From NCBI GenBank assembly GCA_016765135.1, contig JAESQN010000011.1, positions 24,240 to 88,239 of the forward strand: a DNA stretch of 64,000 bases, given 5' to 3'. Source of the stretch: Robiginitomaculum sp. Lineage in GTDB: Bacteria > Pseudomonadota > Alphaproteobacteria > Caulobacterales > Maricaulaceae. The notes beneath the pieces are model-generated. The model saw only the letters and a program-made list of their open reading frames with translations, had not been told where the DNA came from and did no database searches. Made by a program: the position numbers and the translations under genes. Positions 57,301-64,000 of the stretch are shown piece by piece (position 1 is the stretch's first letter; every line of letters starts with the position of its first letter).

Positions 57301-59437
57301 TAAGTCTGAATATTTGGGCGAAACTTTTCAAGCCCTTGCATATGGTGCCGAAACCAATCAGGGCTTTGCCAAGGACGAAATAGCCGCCCAAGGCACCAGC
57401 GGCCCTTACTTCCTGTCCAATGTTCCTGTGCTGGCCAATTCCGAAACCATCACCATCGAAACTCGCGATCGGGTGCGGGCAGATGTAATTTTGGAAATCC
57501 GCACATTGACCCGGCATCTTGATTATGTATTGGACAATTTGACGGGCCAGATTATTTTCCGCCTGCCGGTTGATGTATCGGACAGTGCCTTTAACCCGAA
57601 TGTTATCGTCGTGGACTATGAGACCGCACAGGATGCGGAGCGCAATTTATCTTACGGTGGTCGGATCCAAAAACAAATACTGAACGGCAAGGTGCAAATC
57701 GGGTCGACCTTCGTCCATGAAGGCGGCAACGGCAATGGTGCTGGCGGTAAATCAGATATGGTCGGAGCGGAAATCATTGCCTACATTGCTGAAGGCACAG
57801 AGCTTCGTGCAGAATTTGCCACCTCGCGCTCCAAGCAAAATGCGGGCGAGGATTACAGATCCGCCAACGCCTATCTGGCCGAGATCAACCATACCAGCAA
57901 AAAACTGACCGCCAGTGTTTATGTGCGCTCTGAAGAAGCAGGTTTTGGCCTACGCCAGCGTAGTAGCTCAACCATTGATGTTCGCCGCTACGGTGCCAAC
58001 GCGTCTTACCAGATCAGTGAATTTGAAAACGAGAAAACAGGACGGCGCGGGTCTCGCAATGTAACGGCCAGTTTATACCGCGAAGACAACCTTGGGACGG
58101 GCGCCTCGCGTACCTTATCCGAGGTAAGCGTAAGTCAGGAAAGCGATGCTCTTAGCGGGTCCTTCGGCCTGCGTGCGGTTCAGGATGATTTGGGCGGCGG
58201 TAATGAACGCCAATCAATTCTCGCCGTATTGCGTGGACGTTATGTCCTGCCAAAGCACGGTGCAACATTTCAGGTGACCCGCGAGCAACCCTTGGGCGGC
58301 AAGGGCAATGTTGACGATTTCCCAGAACGCACGCGTTTATCAGTAGAAAAAACACTGACCGAAAAAGCCAGTGTTCGGGTCACCCACGATATTTTGGGCG
58401 GTGAACGCAATAGTGGCCAAAATACAGCTATTGGCGTTACCTATGCGCCGTGGGCTGGCACCGAGTTAAAGGCTGGTTCTGACATGGTCACATCTGATAG
58501 CGGACGGCGTATCGGCGCGACGATTGGCCTAGATCAGCAATTTCAGATCGATGAAAAATGGAGTACGTCTTTTGGCTTGGCAAACAGGCGTATGCTCTCA
58601 GGTACTAATAACACCCTCTCTCAAGTCGCGCCAGACGCTGCCGTTTCGGGCTTTGAGAACAATGAAGCTTTTACAGCCGCCTATGTGGGACTTGGCTACC
58701 GTACAGGCAAAGCCAGCATGTCAGGACGGCTGGAAGCCCGTGAAGCTGCAAATTCAAATAATTATATTGCCAGCTTTGCCGCCGCTAGAGAAGTGTCTGA
58801 AACCCTGTCCTTTGCCGGTGCAGTGCGGGCCAATTTCCGCGACCAGGGCAATGGCGCATCTGCCATATCCAATGTCACAATTCCAACAACTGGTAAATCC
58901 AACCGTATAGATGGCCGCATCGGTGCTGCTTGGCGGCCAAAGGATAATGGCATAGTGTTTCTTAACCGGTTGGACATTAGACATGAGAACGGTCTATCAG
59001 GCACGAAAACCACAAAAGTAGTCAATAATTTCACCGCCAACAAAATGATCTCTGATCGTTGGCAGGTAGCTGGTAATTACGGCATAAAATATGTCCAGAG
59101 CGAATTTGACGGCAATAAACTTAGTGGTGTTAGTCATTTGCTTGGGGCAGAAACCCGTTTCGATGTTACCGAGAAAATTGATATTGGCCTACATGGTTCC
59201 GTGTTGATTGACCAAGGCACCAACACAACAAGCTATGCCTACGGCCCATCTATCGGCCTGTCGCCAGTGGACAATGTCTGGTTCAGCCTTGGTTATAATG
59301 TTGTTGGTTATAGAGAGCGCGATTTTGCTGAAGCCGAATACGCCCAAAAAGGTTTATACTTGAAATTCCGTTTCAAATTCGACCAAAACTCAGCCAAAGG
59401 CCTACTCAACATGATCTCGCCCCTAACTGAGAATTAG
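54347..59437 (+). CDS. Giant DUF11/SdrD-like outer-membrane protein
   Basis: About 1696 residues. Signal peptide (ALMLSGLTANIASA), beta repeats, a carboxypeptidase-regulatory/SdrD-B-like domain (about 240-330 and 520-570: GVRLYMETGAYAITDEDGLY), a DUF11 domain (about 365-455: FIPYTVTIENRGSAGSTV), Ig-like domain (TPPVLAVRLEDEAGRPVHAG), then about 800 residues of alternating strands that read as an outer-membrane barrel (YNAYEAASRYPVYIKLEKRS; GLYLKFRFKFD at the end). I prefer the ATG at 54347 to upstream TTG/GTG codons. It may display or secrete the two smaller DUF11 proteins encoded upstream; this is inference from order. Confidence 0.82.
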   Translation: MVNKYILLWVRCSVVIALMLSGLTANIASAATLGQTVTNIASVSYEQPDGEPVTVLTNAAEFVIEAARTQSTIEFFRYAPNAPEALSVQLNGADYAPNGQIAGPFIAMPAPERTTGVLLKPEAPVSLTSATTYFSGELMFVRVEDLGQNGDPSSIETIVVTIQTAESDEVTLRLYESGEDTGQFWAWVPSSRDQTATNDPVLTTPSGTLITATYVDSFDATEVSVDTALVDPYGRVFNGITGEFVDNARVTLIDVQTGQPADIFGIDGRSSYPSSVMSGQDVTDAGGLVYAMRPGEFRFPLIPRGEYFVRVEPPEGFSFASSGTPADFVNLTNAPFVIETAASYGGNFMLGISGPLSFDIPLDAETDFVLAKTSDIRFGDVGDFIPYTVTIENRGSAGSTVVVIDTLPRGFRYVRGTAKLDAQSIADPNISQNGGQMTFRPGVLRVGETFTLNYVLQIGAGAGTGEAINTIVARDGNGADISNIAHATITLREDLLRSTSTLVGRVAEQACDGDAGWAREIQEGKGVAGVRLYMETGAYAITDEDGLYNFGGLRTGTHVVQIDTETLPTGYEVMTCEENSRYAGSAISQFVEIKGGGLWRANFYLKRNGEALVDDKEILFNDRTEYKNFDAAWLDTQTPDADWVYPSPDRTPSIPSVNIGIKHAPGHKVSLILNGKKVAQENFEARDSNSTRTVMLSRWRGVDILEGDNRFKAVFKDELGKVVKTLTRNIHYVKNIARATALPDQSILVADGRTPPVLAVRLEDEAGRPVHAGRIAQIDIPAPYILYNKSRLEGAEELVSPNSARANIMAGPDGIARIELEPTLQTGKVTIVVTLDNGRKLELFMYLEPEKRDWIIVGLAEGSAAYNRLKNKSVALASGAAEDLVTDGRVAFFAKGLIKGNWLLTLAVDTDKRRGTRDGDFRTEIDPNAYYTLYGDRSYNAYEAASRYPVYIKLEKRSFYAMFGDFSTNITEGKLTRYNRHLSGIKSEYLGETFQALAYGAETNQGFAKDEIAAQGTSGPYFLSNVPVLANSETITIETRDRVRADVILEIRTLTRHLDYVLDNLTGQIIFRLPVDVSDSAFNPNVIVVDYETAQDAERNLSYGGRIQKQILNGKVQIGSTFVHEGGNGNGAGGKSDMVGAEIIAYIAEGTELRAEFATSRSKQNAGEDYRSANAYLAEINHTSKKLTASVYVRSEEAGFGLRQRSSSTIDVRRYGANASYQISEFENEKTGRRGSRNVTASLYREDNLGTGASRTLSEVSVSQESDALSGSFGLRAVQDDLGGGNERQSILAVLRGRYVLPKHGATFQVTREQPLGGKGNVDDFPERTRLSVEKTLTEKASVRVTHDILGGERNSGQNTAIGVTYAPWAGTELKAGSDMVTSDSGRRIGATIGLDQQFQIDEKWSTSFGLANRRMLSGTNNTLSQVAPDAAVSGFENNEAFTAAYVGLGYRTGKASMSGRLEAREAANSNNYIASFAAAREVSETLSFAGAVRANFRDQGNGASAISNVTIPTTGKSNRIDGRIGAAWRPKDNGIVFLNRLDIRHENGLSGTKTTKVVNNFTANKMISDRWQVAGNYGIKYVQSEFDGNKLSGVSHLLGAETRFDVTEKIDIGLHGSVLIDQGTNTTSYAYGPSIGLSPVDNVWFSLGYNVVGYRERDFAEAEYAQKGLYLKFRFKFDQNSAKGLLNMISPLTEN

Positions 59438-59463
59438 GTTGGGAATTAGGTTGGGAATTAAGG
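59431..59463. repeat. 12-bp tandem repeat across a stop codon
   Basis: GAATTAGGTTGG occurs twice with a partial third copy. The TAG of the giant DUF11 gene (59435-59437) is inside the first copy, so each full copy carries an extra TAG. Confidence 0.85.
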
Positions 59464-59482
59464 CTGAGGATTAAGGGCAACC

Positions 59483-60157
59483 TTATTCTACTCTAATGAT
59501 AATCACTTGTGTATCATCATAAGTTGCTTCAAAATTTAAACTTGAACCACGTATTAGGTCACCGTCCTTTATAGCCTTACCACTCAAATCCCCGCCTCCA
59601 CTGGAAATATAGGCTAAAAACTCGCCCGTTAGCAATACGTTTTGACCTGCGGACAACATCCCGACCTCTATTACCGTATGACTGTCGAGTGTTTTGTTCT
59701 GGTTGGCAAGGCCACCGTAAATGCGGGTTACCTTGTCTTGCTCCAGGTCGTAAAATTTATAACCAGCTGGTTGACCGGGAGTTTCGGGTAAGACCCAAAG
59801 CTGTATCATCCGGTTTTCTTTATCGTCCGGATTGATTTCGTTATGACTAAATCCTTCGCCGCCTGCGCGCTGGGCTTGCGCCTGCCCTGCCGCCATTGAC
59901 CGGCCATTTTCCAGGGAGCCTTCATGGCTAATGCGGCCCTCGACGAGAACAGAGATAACGTCTATTTCTTTGTGGGTGTGCATTGTTGTTTCGCCTTTGG
60001 GCAAGAAACGTGCGTCCGCCAAATAGACAAAATTACCAAGCCCGTCCCATGTATTGCTGTTACCACCAACACGTTTATCCACCACAAGGCGGTGTTCCTT
60101 CAAACCTGCAAACCCGCCCAGAGGTAGGCTATTCCTGTGTAATACATCTATATTCAT
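59483..60157 (-). CDS. Pirin-family protein
   Basis: A 224-residue two-cupin pirin. Metal ligands: His-x-His in TMHTHKEIDVIS and His/Glu in GFSHNEINP, with RISHEGSLENG between, all as in YhhW/pirins. Bacterial pirins can be quercetinases or sense redox state. The start at 60157 matches the family N-terminus; a frame extending to 60271 overlaps the TPR gene and is unlikely. Confidence 0.93.
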   Translation of the reverse strand: MNIDVLHRNSLPLGGFAGLKEHRLVVDKRVGGNSNTWDGLGNFVYLADARFLPKGETTMHTHKEIDVISVLVEGRISHEGSLENGRSMAAGQAQAQRAGGEGFSHNEINPDDKENRMIQLWVLPETPGQPAGYKFYDLEQDKVTRIYGGLANQNKTLDSHTVIEVGMLSAGQNVLLTGEFLAYISSGGGDLSGKAIKDGDLIRGSSLNFEATYDDTQVIIIRVE

Positions 60158-60236
60158 AATATAATTTCTTTTATTCGGGAAAGTTTCGCAAAAAATGCTC
60201 ACCCAACAATTACGAGCATTTGGCCGTAGTGCCGCA

Positions 60237-60818
60237 TCAACCTTGTTGTTTGGTTTGCGGCGCGACCTCATAATTTGCGATAGCCGACAGGGCTGGCGGC
60301 CAATTTGGCCGTAGTTTCAAAGCCTTTTTGAGATCCGCATAGGCTTCATTATAGCGCTTTAAATTGTCATAGGCCATGGCCCGGTTAAACAAGGCTTCGG
60401 GCATTTTCTTTGTGCCCAGTTCAATACTGGTGGTGGCGGATTTAATAGCCTGGCTATAATCGCCAAGATATATCAGATTTGCGGCATAATTTATGTGGGC
60501 TTCCGGCAAGTCCGAGCGCATGGACAATGCCTTTTCGTATTGATCACGAGCTGCGGCAAAGTCTTTTGTGCGCATCAACAATATGCCAAGGTTAACATGG
60601 GTGGCGGCTTCATCTTGCACGGACAAATTAGGATCACGCAGGGCTTCTTTGCAGTTTTTTATGCTGGACGCTCGCCCCGGATCGCCATGCTTTACGCTAT
60701 AATAGCACTCTTGGGCGCCGCCGTCGCCAATCACCAAAGACTGGGCGGATGCCGTTTGAAAAGCACCAAGCAAAAAACCAATGCTGACAACGATTATTGT
60801 AATAATTCGGGTATGCAT
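60237..60818 (-). CDS. Periplasmic TPR protein
   Basis: A 193-residue protein with signal peptide (LLGAFQTASA) and three to four TPR units (AATHVNLGILLMRTKDFAAA; EAHINYAANLIYLGDYSQAI; ALFNRAMAYDNLKRYNEAY). A conserved-looking CYYSVKHGD segment lies just after the signal. Role unknown; probably a scaffold. Confidence 0.88.
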   Translation of the reverse strand: MHTRIITIIVVSIGFLLGAFQTASAQSLVIGDGGAQECYYSVKHGDPGRASSIKNCKEALRDPNLSVQDEAATHVNLGILLMRTKDFAAARDQYEKALSMRSDLPEAHINYAANLIYLGDYSQAIKSATTSIELGTKKMPEALFNRAMAYDNLKRYNEAYADLKKALKLRPNWPPALSAIANYEVAPQTKQQG

Positions 60819-60893
60819 TTCTATCTCCTGACAAAGCTTGACCGTACCATAGCATGGTTTGGCGGCTTTTGACAGGAAAACCGGGAAGGTTTA

Positions 60894-61802
60894 TTATGCG
60901 GTGTTGTTGATTGCCCGCTCTTGGTCAGTTTGTTCTTGCAAACTGTCTTGAATGTCTGGTTCAGGTATATATTGCTTTTGGCTTTTTTGATAACATCCAG
61001 GTGCCACCATTTCGCGCTCAAAACCAAAGTTCATATCGTCCAGTTTCTCGTGGCTACCAAGCATCAAATATCCATTTGCGCTGACCAATCTTCCCAAGCC
61101 GCGCAAAATACGAATGCGGGCCGGGGTGGTAAATTGCCCAAGCCTCCCCCTGAACATAACAATTTGGTGGGTACCAAGTTGGTCGATATCTGCCAATAAA
61201 TTGTGATCAATAAAGGTTATTCTGTTGCGCAAACTTCGCTTCACCACCCAGTCTTCGCCGTCCTTGTCAAAATACTTAATCAGGTGGCGAATAGGCAATC
61301 CGCGCTGAACCTCAAAATGTGTAAACCGCCCGGCTTTTGCCCGCTCCAACGCTTGGGACGGATAGTCAACACCCGTAAGGACGATGTCCATGTCCGGCAA
61401 AACATGCTTGAGCTTGTCAGCAAGGATTGCGGCGGAATAAATTTCCTGGCCACTGGAGCACCCATAGGATAAAATCCGAACCGACCCGCCCCGGTAAAGC
61501 GGGTGTAATTTGGGCAGAAGAATATCACCCATTGCTTCATATCCTGCCCGCCCATCAAAGAAACTGGTGGCCCGTTCCAGCAAAGCCGTGACCACATGAA
61601 TGGCCAAACGGGTTTGGCCGCGAGAAAACAGCTCGTCAACCATCTGGGACAAGTTTTCAAACCCTTCCTTTCGGGCCATTGTCGCCAATCTGGTTTCCAC
61701 CAAAAATGTATGGTCATCGCCAAGCTTGACACCCACAAGCTCGGCCGTAAGCCGTTTAAGCGCTTCATAGTAGGAAGGTTTAAGGGAAAGTGATCCGCTC
61801 AT
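60894..61802 (-). CDS. CheR-type protein-glutamate methyltransferase
   Basis: A 302-residue CheR: N-terminal helical domain (YYEALKRLTAELVGVKLGDD), ALLERATSFFDGRAGYEAM, the SAM-binding motif ILSYGCSSGQEIYSAAILA, and SANGYLMLGSHEKLDD near the end. Methylates chemoreceptor glutamates. No chemoreceptor, CheA or CheB is encoded here; it is 22 bp downstream of a CheY-like regulator, suggesting a dedicated signalling module. Confidence 0.93.
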   Translation of the reverse strand: MSGSLSLKPSYYEALKRLTAELVGVKLGDDHTFLVETRLATMARKEGFENLSQMVDELFSRGQTRLAIHVVTALLERATSFFDGRAGYEAMGDILLPKLHPLYRGGSVRILSYGCSSGQEIYSAAILADKLKHVLPDMDIVLTGVDYPSQALERAKAGRFTHFEVQRGLPIRHLIKYFDKDGEDWVVKRSLRNRITFIDHNLLADIDQLGTHQIVMFRGRLGQFTTPARIRILRGLGRLVSANGYLMLGSHEKLDDMNFGFEREMVAPGCYQKSQKQYIPEPDIQDSLQEQTDQERAINNTA

Positions 61803-61823
61803 TATTTATCAGCCTGTTATTGG

Positions 61824-62216
61824 TCAACCTAGCAGGCCGACCTCGGAGAATTTTGATTCCAAAATATCGGAATCAAATGGTTTCATGACATATTCATCCG
61901 CCCCCGCGTCCAATGCTTCGGCGATTTTAATGACGTCTCGTTCCGCCGTGCAAAATACCACAACAGGCTTGGTACCGCCGTTCGTGCTGCGCAGCGCCTT
62001 TAGAAAAGACAAACCGTCCATTACCGGCATGTTCCAATCTAGTAAAATCGCATCGGGCATGGAGGCTCTGCACATTTCCATAGCTTCGCGACCATCCCCA
62101 GCTTCGCTCGGCTCAAACTGCAAATCGCGCAATATCCGGGTTGCGACCCTGCGGATCATCTTGCTGTCATCGACTATTAAACATGTTTTTGTGGTAGTGT
62201 TCATAACATCTTTCAC
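61824..62216 (-). CDS. Single-domain CheY-like response regulator
   Basis: A 130-residue receiver: acid pair Asp16/Asp17 in VDDSK, phospho-acceptor Asp60 in LLDWNMP, Thr90 in VVVFCTAE and Lys112 in VMKPF. All switch residues are present and no output domain follows. The start is either GTG at 62216, overlapping the previous gene, or ATG at 62204. Flanked by CheR and a 368-residue unknown protein. Confidence 0.95.
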   Translation of the reverse strand: MKDVMNTTTKTCLIVDDSKMIRRVATRILRDLQFEPSEAGDGREAMEMCRASMPDAILLDWNMPVMDGLSFLKALRSTNGGTKPVVVFCTAERDVIKIAEALDAGADEYVMKPFDSDILESKFSEVGLLG

Positions 62217-63319
62217 ATATTTACGGCCGGCGCGAAAGAAACGGCCTGCCCTTTATTGGTATTTTCTCTGTTTACCGGCTTATCAGCCTTGTTAGCATTG
62301 TGCGAGATTTGGCTCTTTCCCGGGATTTTTAATGGGCTAGTTATTTCCAAGCTTTGAATGTCCAGCCCGGTGTCGATACCGTGCAGGGCATCCCGGTCAG
62401 CACCTTTGCGAGCCTTGTGGTTTGTTTGGCCACCTAAAGCTTGAAATCTTGCTATAGCCTCGACCAATCCCGTATGTTCTTTTCTGGCCAAAGCATATCC
62501 GGGCCAGCTTACCGAGATAAGATTTGTGTGTCCTTGCCCTTTGCCTGTCACCGAGATTTGCCAAACCCGTTTTGGGTCATTATTTGCACCGGGTTCGTCC
62601 ACCAGACCAACGCGAACAATGCCTAGGCAAATCTGCTCCAACAGGGCCTGTAATGGTTTGGCAAGGCTTACATCAACACTGTCGAAATCCGCTGCATAGG
62701 AGATACTTATGCCTTTGGCGTTTAAGCGGGCTTCGCTTAATACACGATTGGTAATCCGTCCCATCATGGTTTCAAAACGAATTTCGGGCGTTCTGTTTTC
62801 GGAGGTGTCTTGCAACACTGAAGAATGACTACCGTCATACTGAGTGAGGAATTTCAATGCAGATTTTTGGGCGGATTTTTGTCCGTCTTCGCGCACCAAG
62901 CGCAATAAAGGCGTAAGGATTTGCGCCGCATTTTCATTGGCCGCATCTAATAGTTCTATAATTTTCCTAGATGCAGGCCCAGATACAGGCCCAGATGCGG
63001 GAGATGTTACGGGAGATGCGGCTTGCCCCGATTGCAAAGCTTTAAATTCTGGATCTATTTCGAACAAGCCGTTTTCATACAGGCCCAGCAATTTATTAAG
63101 GCGCGCCAGCGAGGTTTGGAATTTAGTATCCGAATGTGTACCGCTACGCGCCAATACATCTTCACATAACAAAGCCGCCCGATAAATGGCGCGGGCTTTG
63201 AGCGGCATGGCTTTTTGTTTAATCCCGTGCAAAGCCGTAGGCGCATCACACCCGGAATTCATCAACTGGCGCAGATGTTCCTGGGCAGTGGTGACAAAAT
63301 GACGTTCAGCAGTATACAT
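62213..63319 (-). CDS. Unknown 368-residue protein coupled to CheY/CheR genes
   Basis: Not recognised. The N-terminal 75 residues are helical and could be an Hpt-like bundle (HLRQLMNSGCDAPTALHGIKQ). A Ser/Pro linker (TSPASGPVSGPAS) follows, then a region that reads vaguely like a HisKA/HATPase-related core (FETMMGRITNRVLSEA; GISISYAADFDSVDVSLAKPLQALLEQI in pieces; SVSWPGYALARKEHTGLVEAIARFQALGG), without clear N or G boxes. It could be a degenerate histidine phosphotransferase resembling ChpT-type proteins. Four-base overlap with the receiver gene argues for a direct partnership. Confidence 0.7.
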   Translation of the reverse strand: MYTAERHFVTTAQEHLRQLMNSGCDAPTALHGIKQKAMPLKARAIYRAALLCEDVLARSGTHSDTKFQTSLARLNKLLGLYENGLFEIDPEFKALQSGQAASPVTSPASGPVSGPASRKIIELLDAANENAAQILTPLLRLVREDGQKSAQKSALKFLTQYDGSHSSVLQDTSENRTPEIRFETMMGRITNRVLSEARLNAKGISISYAADFDSVDVSLAKPLQALLEQICLGIVRVGLVDEPGANNDPKRVWQISVTGKGQGHTNLISVSWPGYALARKEHTGLVEAIARFQALGGQTNHKARKGADRDALHGIDTGLDIQSLEITSPLKIPGKSQISHNANKADKPVNRENTNKGQAVSFAPAVNM

Positions 63320-63527
63320 AACGAATCCGGGACTATAAATCGAATTTCAGTGTGCGGTGAATTGGTTAAAGACGACTAAACAAAACGCCTTATGTGTGTT
63401 ATTTATCAGGAGGCTTGCGCATCTCTGAATAATTTACCCACACAAATTTAACCGCACGCACTTCACCCCGTTTTCCTTTACCCACTATCTTTACTAAAAT
63501 CGAAAAGGCCGGGCTTTTAGCCGTAGT

Positions 63528-63962
63528 TTAGGGTGGTTTTTGTGGTCGGGGGTTTTCCGGGCCAGTGCCTTGTTTGTCGGGCTGCGTTTGGCTTGGTTCA
63601 CCAGATATTTCCGGTGGCGGTTTTTCACCATATTTTTGCGCCACCTGTTCGGCTTCCGGTTCCCGGGTTTTTATGCCCAGCTCTGAGGGGAAAAACCTTA
63701 TTGGTTTTTGCGGGTGCACGGGGCGTGCCGGGTGCGGTTTATTCGCATGTTCAGTACACGCCAAACGCGCCGCATGTCGCAAGTTTCCGGTGCCGCTAGA
63801 GAATACCGGACGTATATTGCGCGGCCAACGGGGCCGAAACGGGAGCAGTTTTTCAACCTCCGACAGCCTGACCAGAGCAAAGGGTTTGCCAATGCGCGGC
63901 TTGTATGAGCGCGGCTTGTCCCTGCGTTCCGCATCAGGTTTTTTCTCCCGCCTATCTCCCAC
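63528..63962 (-). CDS. Hypothetical basic, Pro-rich protein (low confidence)
   Basis: A 144-residue frame with basic N-terminus and Pro/Glu-rich C-terminus (SQTQPDKQGTGPENPRPQKP). Other overlapping frames exist on both strands, and no ribosome binding site decides between them. Composition favours this frame slightly. It lies at the window edge, so the true gene may extend beyond. Confidence 0.35.
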   Translation of the reverse strand: MGDRREKKPDAERRDKPRSYKPRIGKPFALVRLSEVEKLLPFRPRWPRNIRPVFSSGTGNLRHAARLACTEHANKPHPARPVHPQKPIRFFPSELGIKTREPEAEQVAQKYGEKPPPEISGEPSQTQPDKQGTGPENPRPQKPP

Positions 63963-64000
63963 ACTCTTGGGCGCAGTATAAGCAGCTCGGAGCCGAGCAA

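Noticed and set aside
63698..64000. Minus-strand 100-codon frame at the right edge
   Set aside because: Arg/Cys-rich composition and overlap with a more protein-like frame suggest a shadow; no start signal seen.

Overview
The window reads as an alphaproteobacterial chromosome segment. Lineage-typical genes include an SDHAF4/DUF1674 protein, a DUF4167 protein, a TIGR02302/DUF4175 protein, an extensin-like peptidase, a DUF3108 protein, Caulobacter-type Cpa pilus genes and many TonB/outer-membrane features. Moderate GC and gene content would fit a Maricaulales/Hyphomonadaceae-like marine bacterium, but that placement is inference from memory of gene families.

Left end (1-15.5 kb): an accessory block that ends at a tRNA-Asp gene carrying a decayed tyrosine integrase at its 3' side, so it looks like one end of an old genomic island. 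Its core is an aldoxime-nitrile pathway: an MFS transporter (cut by the window edge), a heme aldoxime dehydratase, a nitrilase and a TonB-dependent receptor, closed by a perfect intrinsic terminator. A second, translationally coupled cassette follows: a metallo-beta-lactamase-fold protein with a degenerate metal motif, an AhpD/CMD-like protein, an FAD aromatic monooxygenase and a DUF2783 protein. Then come a D-cysteine desulfhydrase-like PLP enzyme and a zone of decay: a frameshifted ardA anti-restriction gene, a PNPOx-like and an SDR gene that both lost their 5' ends at one head-to-head junction, an HbpS/GlcG-like gene with a broken second copy, and the broken integrase.

Core 1 (15.5-28.1 kb): galU, a gamma-glutamylcyclotransferase-like gene, ugd and a UDP-glucuronate decarboxylase make UDP-glucose, UDP-glucuronate and UDP-xylose. 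A FitAB-type toxin-antitoxin pair with a clear promoter/operator sits between the decarboxylase and a phosphomannomutase/phosphoglucomutase. dapF, rpmB, an extensin-like gene, a TM/TerB-like gene and a truB-rpsO-pnp cluster follow; pnp carries a one-base frameshift as given.

Core 2 (28.2-47.7 kb): an incomplete tad/cpa locus (cpaB, cpaC, a short CpaD-like lipoprotein, cpaE) without ATPase, platform or pilin genes; a transporter/D-aminoacylase pair; a 1100-residue TonB-like protein with a huge cytoplasmic coiled coil; DUF3108 and DUF4175 proteins; two related secreted low-complexity proteins; SDHAF4; prfA-prmC preceded by a tiny coupled ORF; DUF4167; a tRNA with CAT anticodon.

Right end (47.7-64 kb): an RND efflux pump with its adaptor, a three-gene DUF11 surface-protein set ending in a ~1700-residue outer-membrane protein, a pirin, a TPR protein, and a CheR / response regulator / unknown 368-residue protein module. 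Short 11-12 bp tandem repeats recur, twice exactly over stop codons, and a 32-bp near-palindromic element occurs twice 20.6 kb apart.
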